Shown one piece after another: positions 56,308-64,000 of a DNA stretch of 64,000 nt. Origin of the DNA: Neobacillus sp. PS3-12 (lineage in GTDB: Bacteria > Bacillota > Bacilli > Bacillales > Cytobacillaceae). The translations under genes and the position numbers were made by a program. The number at the start of each line of letters is the position of its first letter. Positions within the stretch are counted from its first letter, which is position 1. The notes beneath the pieces are model-generated. The model did not search any database and had not been told where the DNA came from. It saw only the letters and a list, made by a program, of their open reading frames with translations. Where the stretch lies: contig NZ_CP133268.1 of NCBI RefSeq assembly GCF_030915385.1, positions 1,426,001 through 1,490,000 on the forward strand, given 5' to 3'.

Positions 56308-57161
56308 TTATACTCCTGCATATGAAGAAAATCCGCCATCGATTGGAAGAACAACACCAGTTATGAAGCTTGCTGCCTCTTCACTTGCTAAGAACAATAA
56401 GCCGCCAATGAGCTCTTCTGGCTCACCAAAACGGTCCATTGGTGTACTGCCAAGAATTTTCCGGTTCTGGCAGTTGGAGTACCGTCTTCATTGAATAATA
56501 ATTTTTCATTTTGTTTTGTTACTAAAAATCCAGGAGCAATTGCGTTTACACGAATACCTGCTTTTGCAAAATATACAGCAAGCCATTGTGTAAAGTTGCT
56601 AATTGCAGCTTTTGCACCGCTATATGCAGGAATCTTCGTTAATGGTGTATAAGCATTCATAGATGATACGTTGATAATCACGCTTCCTTTTTTCCCAACC
56701 ATTGCTTTAGCAAACACTTGAGAAGGCAGTAAAGTTCCTAAGAAGTTTAAATCAAAAACGAAGCCTACACCTTTAGGATCAAGCTCAAAAAATGTTTTTA
56801 ATTCAGGGTTTTTCTTCACTTCTTCTGCATTATAGAACTCATCGTCTGTAGTACCACGAGGGTTGTTTCCTCCTGCACCGTTTAGAAGAATATCGCATGT
56901 TCCAAGTTCTTTTTCGACGATTTCTTTTGCTTTTTCAAGTGCTTCTCGATCTAATACATTTGCTGCCACACCAATAGCTTGTCCGCCTGCTTCTTTAATC
57001 TCTTTAGCCACTCGATCAGCTGGTTCTTGGTTAAGGTCAAGAATAGCAACCTTTGCTCCGCATTCTGCTAAAGCTTTTGCAAAGTATGATCCTAGTACAC
57101 CGCCGCCGCCAGTTACCACTGCTACTTTATTTGTTAAATTCACTTTAAACGGAACTGTCAT
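56308..57161 (-). pseudogene. uxuB: D-mannonate oxidoreductase, SDR type, frameshifted near its end
   Basis: SDR enzyme of about 284 residues when corrected. NAD site TGGGGVLGSYFAKALAECG; NGAGGNNP; catalytic Tyr/Lys in IPAYSGAKAAISNFTQW. The frame is lost at the T4 run 56457-56460; one more base gives [20 protein letters not shown] and the normal SDR end ([16 protein letters not shown] 56308). Interconverts D-fructuronate and D-mannonate. Start ATG 57161 after GGAGGAAAAT. Last gene of kdgA-uxaC-uxuA-uxuB. Confidence 0.88.
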
Positions 57162-57183
57162 TTTATTTTCCTCCTCCAGGACA

Positions 57184-58233
57184 TTAACGCTTTCTACTTT
57201 TTTGTTCTGCTTCCCATAGACCATTCAGATATGTCGCACCTAATGCCCTATCGTATAATCCGTATCCTGGTTTTCCAGTTTCTCCCCAAATCATACGACC
57301 ATGGTCAGGACGGATTGGTCCATTGTAATCAAAATCTGCCATTGCACGGATTACTTCATACATATCAATGGAACCATTTGCTGACAGGTGGCCTGATTCT
57401 TGAAAGGATCTTCCGCCTGTATGCTTAACATTACGGGCATGGACAAAGTGAACGCGGCCTTTCTTACCAAAATAGCGCAGCATTTCAGGAAAATCGTTTT
57501 TTGGATCGGAACCGAGCGAGCCGCTGCACATAGTTAAGCCGTTATTAGGGCTGTCTACAAGACCAATAAATCTTTCCAGATTTTCTTTATTCGTAATAAT
57601 ACGTGGAAGACCAAAGATATCCCATGGCGGATCATCCGGATGGATGGCCATTTTGACATTTGCTTCATCGGCAACTGGGATAATTTCTTTTAAGAAATAC
57701 TCAAGATTTTCCCATAATTTCTCATGGTCCACATTTTTATAATGATCAAACAACGTTTGAAGTTCTTCTTTTTTATAGCTTGTATCCCAGCCGGGAAGTG
57801 ATAATTCCCCTGTTAACGGATCCATTTTGTCAACAACTGATTCTTCAAAAATTAAAGCTGTTGATCCATCAGGTAAACGGTAATCCAACTGTGATCGAGT
57901 CCAGTCAAAAATCGGCATAAAGTTATAGCAAATAACTGGAATACCGGCTTTTCCAAGGTTGCGGATTGTTTCCTTATAGTTTTCAATGTATTTATCACGA
58001 GTTGGAAGGCCGATTTTAATATCCTCATGAACAGGCACACTTTCAATAACGGAAATGTGCAGTCCACCATCTTCAACCGTCTTTTTTAATTCTTGTATTT
58101 TTTCTAAAGGCCATGACTCACCAACTGGAATGTCATAAATAGCTGTGACAATTCCTTTCATCCCTGGAATTTGACGAATATATTCCAGCGAGATTGAATC
58201 ACTTGGTCCATACCAACGAAAACCCATTTCCAT
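57184..58233 (-). CDS. uxuA: mannonate dehydratase
   Basis: 349 residues. Family signatures: [20 protein letters not shown], the metal-site region [49 protein letters not shown] and [13 protein letters not shown]. It dehydrates D-mannonate to 2-keto-3-deoxygluconate. ATG after AAGGAGG, 17 bases from uxaC. Confidence 0.96.
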   Translation of the reverse strand: MEMGFRWYGPSDSISLEYIRQIPGMKGIVTAIYDIPVGESWPLEKIQELKKTVEDGGLHISVIESVPVHEDIKIGLPTRDKYIENYKETIRNLGKAGIPVICYNFMPIFDWTRSQLDYRLPDGSTALIFEESVVDKMDPLTGELSLPGWDTSYKKEELQTLFDHYKNVDHEKLWENLEYFLKEIIPVADEANVKMAIHPDDPPWDIFGLPRIITNKENLERFIGLVDSPNNGLTMCSGSLGSDPKNDFPEMLRYFGKKGRVHFVHARNVKHTGGRSFQESGHLSANGSIDMYEVIRAMADFDYNGPIRPDHGRMIWGETGKPGYGLYDRALGATYLNGLWEAEQKSRKR

Positions 58234-58250
58234 TGTCTTATTCCTCCTTG

Positions 58251-59678
58251 TTATTGAACTTCCATGCTAAAGTAATTTTTTGCATTGTTATAACAGATAT
58301 CCGTAATAAGTCTTTCTAATAGTGCCTGGTCATTTGGAACTTCACCATCTTCAACCCATGATCCGATTAAATCACATAAAATTCGGCGGAAATATTCATG
58401 ACGGCTGTATGAGATAAAGCTTCTAGAGTCTGTAAGCATACCAACAAAATGGGCAAGCAGCGCTTGATCAGCTAAAGCAGACATTTGTCTGATCATACCT
58501 GGCTTTGTATCATTAAACCACCAGCCAGAACCAAATTGAATCTTCCCGGCAATTCCTTCATTATTTGTCTGGAAATTTTGAATTGTACTGCCAATCAAAT
58601 CATTGTAAACAGGGTTAAGATTGTAAATAACCATTTTTGGAAGCGCATCTTCTAGTTCCAAAGTATTTAGCAACCTATTTAATGGTTCAGCTACTTCACC
58701 TTGGTCGCTGATTGAATCAAATCCAGTATCAGGACCTAGCTTTCTAAACATTTTTTCATTATTATTTCGAATTGCCCCAAAATGTATTTGCATGGCCCAG
58801 TCCCGTTTTTTAAGGCACTTGGCAAGATGCAAGAGAATCGCTGTTTTAAATTTCATTTCCTCTTCTCTACTTACTTGTTTACCAGCACGGCCTGCTTGGA
58901 AAATAGGATCTAATTCACTTTCTTCAAAAGCAGCAAATGGGATCTCAGCAATACCATGATCAGAAATCCGACAGCCGTGGTCGTGGAAGTATTGAACTCT
59001 TTCTTCAAGTGCTTGTAAATATTCAGCAAATGAGGAAATCGTCTTATTCGTTACCTTCTCTATTCTTTTTACAAATTCAACAAAGGTCTCTTTATTAATT
59101 TCTACACCTTTATCAGGACGGAAGGTTGGGAGCACGGTTACACCAAAATCTTTTTGCTCTTTGATTTGCTCATGATAATAAAGGTCATCTGTTGGATCAT
59201 CTGTTGTACAAATTATTTTTACATTCGAGCGTTTAATTAAGTTTTGTACAGTATAATCATCTTGACTTAAAAGCTCATTACACTGGTTATAGATTCTTTC
59301 CCAACTATCACCATTGAGCAATTCTTCGATTCCAAAGTACTTTTTTAACTCAATATGTGTCCAGTGATACAGGGCATTTCCTACTGTATACGGCACCGTT
59401 TCGGCCCACGCCTTAAACTTATCTTCATCACTGGCATCTCCCGTAATATAGCGCTCATCGATACCGTGTGCCCTCATTCCTCTCCATTTATAATGGTCAC
59501 CATACAGCCAAAGCTCTGTTATATTTTTAAACTTTTTATTTTCAGCTATTTCCTTCGGAGATAAGTGACAATGATAATCATAAATCGGCATTTTCTTTGC
59601 ATATCTATGATACAAATCAACGGCTGTTTTATTACTCAACATAAAGTTCTCATGTATAAACGTTCCCAAATTAAACAC
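58251..59678 (-). CDS. uxaC: uronate isomerase
   Basis: 475 residues, amidohydrolase superfamily. It has the metal motif [37 protein letters not shown] and [20 protein letters not shown]. It isomerises D-glucuronate to D-fructuronate (and galacturonate to tagaturonate). The start is GTG at 59678 or TTG nine bases on, behind AAAGGGTG. Second gene of the operon. Confidence 0.96.
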   Translation of the reverse strand: MFNLGTFIHENFMLSNKTAVDLYHRYAKKMPIYDYHCHLSPKEIAENKKFKNITELWLYGDHYKWRGMRAHGIDERYITGDASDEDKFKAWAETVPYTVGNALYHWTHIELKKYFGIEELLNGDSWERIYNQCNELLSQDDYTVQNLIKRSNVKIICTTDDPTDDLYYHEQIKEQKDFGVTVLPTFRPDKGVEINKETFVEFVKRIEKVTNKTISSFAEYLQALEERVQYFHDHGCRISDHGIAEIPFAAFEESELDPIFQAGRAGKQVSREEEMKFKTAILLHLAKCLKKRDWAMQIHFGAIRNNNEKMFRKLGPDTGFDSISDQGEVAEPLNRLLNTLELEDALPKMVIYNLNPVYNDLIGSTIQNFQTNNEGIAGKIQFGSGWWFNDTKPGMIRQMSALADQALLAHFVGMLTDSRSFISYSRHEYFRRILCDLIGSWVEDGEVPNDQALLERLITDICYNNAKNYFSMEVQ

Positions 59679-59731
59679 CCTTTCTAATGACGTCGAATCA
59701 TTTATTTAAACATTTCGCTCATGAAGTTTTC

Positions 59732-60379
59732 TTATTGTGTTGCATTTATGGAAGCTAACTTATCCATAAACTGACTGGCAACTTTTTGAACTGAACTGTA
59801 ATCATCGGCTGTCACACCTTTTGTAAGAGCACTGCCAATTCCAACAGCAAACGCTCCGTTATTGACCCACTTATCAATATTGTCTAGGCTTACTCCGCCA
59901 GATGGCATTAATTGCACATGTGGGATTGGTCCTTTGACATCTTTAATAAACGAAGGCCCCAAGAGGCTCCCTGGAAAAAGCTTGCAGACATCAACACCGA
60001 AAGTTAGTGCTTGCATGATTTCAGTTACTGAGCCGCAGCCTGGTAAATACGGGATTGAATAACGATTGCACATGGTGGCAATGGAACCATCAAAGTGCGG
60101 ACTAACCACATACCTTGCACCTTTCATGATTGCGATTCTTGCAGTTTCCTCGTCTAAAACAGTTCCGGCCCCAACAATCATTTGCGGCTCTCCAAGCCGA
60201 GAAAGTTCAGCAATTGCATCTTCAGCTCCTGGTGTTGAAAAGGTAACCTCAAGAGAACGAATCCCACCTTTAAATACCTGCTTCGATATTTCAACTGCGT
60301 CTTCTTTGTTTTTACCGCGGATTACTGCCACTAAATACCCTTTATGCATCTCATTTAGTACTTCGTATTTTTGTAACAT
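59732..60379 (-). CDS. kdgA: KDPG/KHG aldolase
   Basis: 215 residues, class I aldolase. VAVIRGKNKEDAVEISKQVF, LEVTFSTPGAEDAI (Glu of the active site), MIVGAGTVLD, ARYVVSPHFD, VCKLFPGSLLGPSFIKDVKG (Schiff-base Lys) and LMPSGGVSLDNI. Splits 2-keto-3-deoxy-6-phosphogluconate into pyruvate and glyceraldehyde 3-phosphate, the last step of hexuronate breakdown. The KDG kinase (kdgK) needed before it is not in the window. First gene of the operon. Confidence 0.95.
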   Translation of the reverse strand: MLQKYEVLNEMHKGYLVAVIRGKNKEDAVEISKQVFKGGIRSLEVTFSTPGAEDAIAELSRLGEPQMIVGAGTVLDEETARIAIMKGARYVVSPHFDGSIATMCNRYSIPYLPGCGSVTEIMQALTFGVDVCKLFPGSLLGPSFIKDVKGPIPHVQLMPSGGVSLDNIDKWVNNGAFAVGIGSALTKGVTADDYSSVQKVASQFMDKLASINATQ

Positions 60380-60566
60380 CCTTTATCACCTGGCCTTTTT
60401 TATTTTCAAAACTCAATTTAACTTACATTAAGTTCATTTTTGCTTTTAATAAAAGCTCGTTAGGAATACATCGTTAGGTTGTTTCCCATATGCCAAAATA
60501 TACTTACAATACTTGAACGAAAAACAGCTTAATAACGGTATTTTTTTATCACTTCCATTTTCTTGT

Positions 60567-60584
60567 ATGCTTGTATACTAGCAT
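60567..60584. promoter_or_regulatory. palindromic operator upstream of the hexuronate operon
   Basis: ATGCTTGTATACTAGCAT: symmetric except at one base pair position in each arm. It lies about 190 bases before kdgA and contains TATACTAGCA, close to the TACTAGTA core at 35893 and 61504. The region 60380-60711 otherwise shows no gene. Confidence 0.6.
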
Positions 60585-60711
60585 AAATAAATGCTTATTT
60601 CTAGTATAAAATAGCCTTTATATAAAATTTTTTTACCGCTTTCATAAGAACGTTCCGATTTCAGATACGTACATTTGAAATAATAACTAATTTAACAAAA
60701 AAAACGGCTTC

Positions 60712-61425
60712 CTATTTTAATAGGAATGCCGGCATTTTTTCAAAGTAATCTAAGTATGGACTATCGTCACTATACAAAACTTCCCAGGTTTTAATGGGAT
60801 CTAGTATGTGTTCCTTTACAACTTCATCTACTTTTTGCACTTCTTTATTTTCAATAATTTGGATAAATCGTTCATGTTGAGCAATAGCTCGTTCAAAACT
60901 TTGTTCTATTTCTGAAAGTAATCGGACACGATTATAGTGTGTACTTAAACGGGTTATTGCAGCCCATACATTTTCTTTCTTATTACCTTGATAAATAATA
61001 TGATGAAAATTTGTATCCAATTTATGAAATTCTTGTTCTACACCTTTATGACCGATCAACTCTTTTTGGAGTGCAACGTTCTTTTTTAACTCTAAAAGGT
61101 TTTCATATGGAAAAGACTCACATGCAAGTTTCAGGACTTCTTTTTCCAGATAAAAACGCATAAAGGAAGCTTCTTCTACCAATTGTGGTTTAATTTTAGA
61201 AATATAAGTTCCCACTTGTGGAAAAACTTCTACCAAATGCTCTTCCCTTAATTTCGCCATTACTTCTCTTATAGGTGTTCGGGAAAGGTTTAGTGCTTCC
61301 GCCAGCTCAATTTCACTTAGTGATTTTCCTGGCTGTAATTCCAGCGACATAATCGCTTCTTTTACCACTCTATAGGAATAATCTTTATTATTTTCCCCAG
61401 GTAATCTTGCAGACACCGTCAACAT
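60712..61425 (-). CDS. GntR-family (FadR-type) regulator, copy 1
   Basis: About 237 residues. N-terminal winged helix (DYSYRVVKEAIMSLELQPGK, LSEIELAEALNLSRTPIREV) and C-terminal FCD ligand domain (HKLDTNFHHIIYQGN, with the metal-binding His pattern HERFIQIIEN). Likely a uxuR/exuR-type repressor of the adjacent kdgA operon, responding to a hexuronate. ATG at 61425 after GGGGAGTG. 65-70% identical by eye to the regulator at 61585. Confidence 0.9.
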   Translation of the reverse strand: MLTVSARLPGENNKDYSYRVVKEAIMSLELQPGKSLSEIELAEALNLSRTPIREVMAKLREEHLVEVFPQVGTYISKIKPQLVEEASFMRFYLEKEVLKLACESFPYENLLELKKNVALQKELIGHKGVEQEFHKLDTNFHHIIYQGNKKENVWAAITRLSTHYNRVRLLSEIEQSFERAIAQHERFIQIIENKEVQKVDEVVKEHILDPIKTWEVLYSDDSPYLDYFEKMPAFLLK

Positions 61426-61501
61426 GATGGTACACTCCCCATAATAAAACCATTCAAAAATCGTTTTTTTTTTCATCATATCATGCTCTATTTGTTTCTT
61501 C

Positions 61502-61517
61502 AATACTAGTATTCTAG
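61502..61517. promoter_or_regulatory. palindrome upstream of GntR copy 1
   Basis: AATACTAGTATT, a perfect 12-bp palindrome 77 bases upstream of the start, followed by a second CTAG. Probable autoregulatory site sharing the TACTAGTA core with 35893. Confidence 0.5.
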
Positions 61518-61544
61518 AAAAGGAAAATAGTTACTCTTCAGAAT

Positions 61545-61587
61545 AAAGAAAACTAATATCCTGTTTAGTGGATATTAGTTTTCTTTA
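61545..61587. terminator. terminator overlapping the end of GntR copy 2
   Basis: Perfect 17-bp arms AAAGAAAACTAATATCC and its complement; the right arm overlaps the stop codon of the gene at 61585. Confidence 0.85.
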
Positions 61588-62277
61588 TTTAAAATAATTT
61601 AAGTATGGACTGCCTTCTTGAAATAAGCTTGCCCAAAGTGGCATCGGTTCGAGAATATGCTTCCTGACAATCTCTTCTACCCTTTCTGATTCTTTATTTT
61701 CGATAATGTCCATAATGGTTTCATGTTCAGAGATGGCTTTTTCAAAACTATACTTCATTTCTGACAGCAGCCTAATCCGATTATAATGCGTACTTAAACG
61801 AGTAATGGCTGCCCAAACGTTTTCCATCTTGTTTCCTTGAAAGATCGTAAGGTGAAAGTTGTTATCTAATTTATGAAAGTCCCTTTCCATACCTTTGCTG
61901 CCGATCAACGCTTTCTGAAGTTCCACATTCTTTTTCAGTTCGAATAAGTTTTCCAGAGGAAAAGAATCACAAGATTGTTTTATTATTTCTTGTTCCAGGT
62001 AAAACCTCATAAATGACGCTTCTTTTACTAATTGAAGTTCTATTTTCGTTATATAAGTGCCTACTTGAGGAATAACGACTACTAAATTTTCTTCCCTTAG
62101 TTTAGCAAGGACCTCTCTGATTGGTGTCCGTGAAAGATTTAAGGTTTCTGCTAATTCGATTTCACTAATTGCTTGCCCTGGTTTTAGTTCCAAGGACATA
62201 ATTCCTTCTTTAATTATTCTGTAAGCATAATCCTTATTATTCTCACCCGATAATCTCTTCGTAACAGTCAGTATCAT
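61585..62277 (-). CDS. GntR-family (FadR-type) regulator, copy 2
   Basis: About 230 residues with the same layout as copy 1: winged helix (DYAYRIIKEGIMSLELKPGQ, SEIELAETLNLSRTPIREVL) and FCD domain (HKLDNNFHLTIFQGNKMENV). ATG at 62277 follows GGGGGTGTG. It arose by tandem duplication; the recognition helices are almost the same, so both may bind the same operators while answering to different ligands (inference). It has its own terminator. Confidence 0.9.
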   Translation of the reverse strand: MILTVTKRLSGENNKDYAYRIIKEGIMSLELKPGQAISEIELAETLNLSRTPIREVLAKLREENLVVVIPQVGTYITKIELQLVKEASFMRFYLEQEIIKQSCDSFPLENLFELKKNVELQKALIGSKGMERDFHKLDNNFHLTIFQGNKMENVWAAITRLSTHYNRIRLLSEMKYSFEKAISEHETIMDIIENKESERVEEIVRKHILEPMPLWASLFQEGSPYLNYFK

Positions 62278-62416
62278 TAACACACCCCCGATCATTTTAT
62301 TGGAAATATTTTTCCAAATAATAACACTCATTCGTTGTTCAAAGCAAATACCACAAAAGTAACAAATAAATACAGAATACTTTTGGAGTTTATACAATAA
62401 ACGTTGAAACAAAATA

Positions 62417-62456
62417 AAAAAACAGACTCTTTGTTTAAACCAAAAGTCTGTTTTTT
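62417..62456. terminator. terminator of the yebC gene
   Basis: AAAAAACAGACT / AGTCTGTTTTTT stem just after the stop codon. Confidence 0.85.
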
Positions 62457-62472
62457 ACAAGGAAGTATTTAA

Positions 62473-63193
62473 TTATTCGCCTAAATCAACATTATGATAA
62501 ACGCGTTGAACATCATCTAAATCTTCTAACACATCAATCATTTTCTCAAATTTTGCTTGTGCATCTTCTGGAAGAGTCACTTCACTTTGCGCAAGCATTG
62601 TTAATTCAGCAACAGTAAATTCCGTAATTCCTGCACTCTTGAAAGCCTCTTGAACAGCATGGAATTGCTCAGGTTCAGCATATACAATAACAGAATCATC
62701 TTCTTCTAGGATGTCACGAACGTCAACATCTGCTTCCATTAAAAGTTCTAGCACATCATCTGCTGTTTTTCCTTCAACCCCAATAACAGCCGTTGCATCG
62801 AACATATAAGCTACCGAACCACTTACTCCCATGTTTCCGCCATTTTTACCAAAAGCAGCACGAACATCCGACGCTGTTCGGTTTACGTTATTCGTTAAAG
62901 CATCGACAATGACCATCGATCCGCTTGGACCAAAGCCTTCATACCGAAGCTCAGAATAGCTTTCTTCTGCTCCACCTTTTGCTTTTTCAATTGCACGGTC
63001 AATAATATGTTTCGGTACATTGTATGTTTTAGCACGCTCAAGTACGAATTTTAAAGCTTGATTTCCTTCAGGATCCGGAAACGCCTTGCTTGGCAGCCAC
63101 ATAAATTTCGACTCCAAATTTTGCATAAATACGGCTTGTATTTGCATCTTTTGATGCTTTCTTTTCCTTAATATTATTCCACTTACGACCCAT
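62473..63193 (-). pseudogene. yebC: YebC/PmpR-family protein, frameshifted near the N terminus
   Basis: About 239 residues when corrected. From ATG 63193 the frame reads [20 protein letters not shown] and [16 protein letters not shown], then shifts. Removing one base of the AAA at 63079-63081 gives [19 protein letters not shown] and the rest of the protein ([35 protein letters not shown]). YebC-type proteins were long called regulators and are now linked to ribosome rescue at difficult stretches. Normally highly conserved, so the break is probably a sequencing error. Confidence 0.88.
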
Positions 63194-63380
63194 TTACGAA
63201 CACTCTCTTTCCTCTTTGAATCTACATAAGAATATTAATATGAAATATACTGCTTTTACAACATTTTTTCAAATAAACTACTGACCCCTATAAATGAATG
63301 CAAAGAAACACTAGTCTATTATACCTTAAATGGGTAATCTGTAAAAAGTCAATGTATAAAAAATGTAATGTACACTCTCC

Positions 63381-64000
63381 TTATTTATAGAAACGAGAGT
63401 GCCTTCTTTTCTGTTGAAGGCGTTTGATTTTTCGTAATAGACCATAAGAAATATGGATTTTTTCATTTTCCAGCGGAATACCCGGCTGAAGGCTCATCCA
63501 TAATGATTTTGGATATGCAACCAGCTGATCCGGGTAAACACTTCTATGCCCGATTATGATGTATGCGGTAATACAAGCACCCACCACATATACGCCTGTT
63601 AAACTACCAAATAGCTCATAGCCCATAAAAATTGCTGCTATCGGAGTATTAGAAGCAGATGCAACTACTGCTACCATTCCTATTGCAGCACCCAATGCAG
63701 GATCCATTCCAAGCAAACTCGCTAACACATTTCCAGATATCGCTCCAATCACAAACTGAGGAGTTACAATTCCACCATAAAAGCCTGATCCTAAAGTTAT
63801 CGCCACAAAAAGTGCCTTCCAAACAAAACCTTCATACGGGACATGGTCACCAGCAAGTGCACGATCCATAATAGGAAGGCTTAATCCCAAATAATCTGAT
63901 GGAAGAATTAGAATAAGAAGGGACAAAATCAGACCACCCAAAAAAGGCATCAACGGGGGCCAAATATTAAAACGCTGCTGGGTTACCCGAAATAGAAGCC
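63381..64000 (-). CDS. ClC-family chloride channel/antiporter, C-terminal part
   Basis: Runs off the right edge; about 206 C-terminal residues are present, entering with QQRFNIWPPLMPFLGGLI. GSGFYGGIVTPQFVIGAISG is the ClC filter region (usual GxFxP as GIVTP), and VAVVASASNTPIAAIFMGYE follows. It moves chloride, or exchanges chloride and H+; a fluoride-type ClC is less likely as the motifs differ. No CBS domains after the membrane part. Confidence 0.88.
   Translation of the reverse strand, partial: LLFRVTQQRFNIWPPLMPFLGGLILSLLILILPSDYLGLSLPIMDRALAGDHVPYEGFVWKALFVAITLGSGFYGGIVTPQFVIGAISGNVLASLLGMDPALGAAIGMVAVVASASNTPIAAIFMGYELFGSLTGVYVVGACITAYIIIGHRSVYPDQLVAYPKSLWMSLQPGIPLENEKIHISYGLLRKIKRLQQKRRHSRFYK

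Overview
The window looks like chromosomal DNA of a low-GC, endospore-forming Bacillaceae (a Bacillus/Neobacillus-type organism; genus inferred, not proven). Supporting evidence: a complete GerA-type spore germinant receptor (41782-45515), a GerPB-like small protein, a KinB-like sensor kinase, Bacillus-style Shine-Dalgarno sequences with many TTG/GTG starts, and an ara operon with a GntR-LacI type AraR. Most genes are on the minus strand.

Layout. (1) 1-1165: the start of an EamA transporter, an MgtC-family gene and a tRNA-Ala(GGC) with its promoter and terminator. (2) 1132-16016: a probable integrated island. The last 42 bases of the tRNA gene plus 3 more are repeated exactly at 15972-16016. 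Between the repeats lies an almost self-contained molybdenum-enzyme system: tatC-moaA-mobB-moeA, tatA, a four-cluster ferredoxin, dmsC, dmsB, a Tat-exported DmsA-like subunit, a TorD chaperone, a PucR regulator, a second ferredoxin and a second, cytosolic molybdo-oxidoreductase. (3) 16237-25298: transaldolase, transketolase, a DeoR regulator, then araBDA and AraR for arabinose. (4) 25475-30472: a worn patch with a second lgt, SHOCT proteins, a Met-rich YdhK-like lipoprotein and several broken genes, resembling a decaying metal-resistance segment. (5) 30762-38712: a glycoside locus (GH2, GH3, HAD phosphatase, GPH symporter, AraC regulator). (6) 38945-48390: YuiD, small spore-type genes, a MarR locus with twin operators, ger operon, LysM-NlpC/P60 hydrolase and a Ser/Arg-repeat protein. 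(7) 48574-56147: threonine synthase, a YiaK-like dehydrogenase, a fluoride riboswitch with two FluC genes, a DHA2 efflux pump and a sensor kinase. (8) 56308-62277: the hexuronate operon kdgA-uxaC-uxuA-uxuB with two paralogous GntR regulators. (9) 62473-64000: YebC and a partial ClC channel.

How it fits together. The island can export (Tat), equip (MoaA, MobB, MoeA) and mature (TorD) a membrane-bound molybdo-reductase fed by a quinol-type anchor (DmsC). Its substrate is unknown. A palindrome with the core TACTAGTA lies upstream of the HAD-GH3 operon and also at the GntR gene, with a close variant before kdgA. This suggests that glycoside cleavage and hexuronate breakdown share a regulator, which would make the GH2 enzyme a candidate beta-glucuronidase.

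Caution: at least ten genes are interrupted. Many breaks are single-base indels in short homopolymers (dmsA, araC, marR, gerKB, uxuB, yebC). Two genes and a small membrane ORF instead carry in-frame stops. Sequencing or assembly error and real decay cannot be separated from this sequence alone, so functional conclusions about those genes are provisional.
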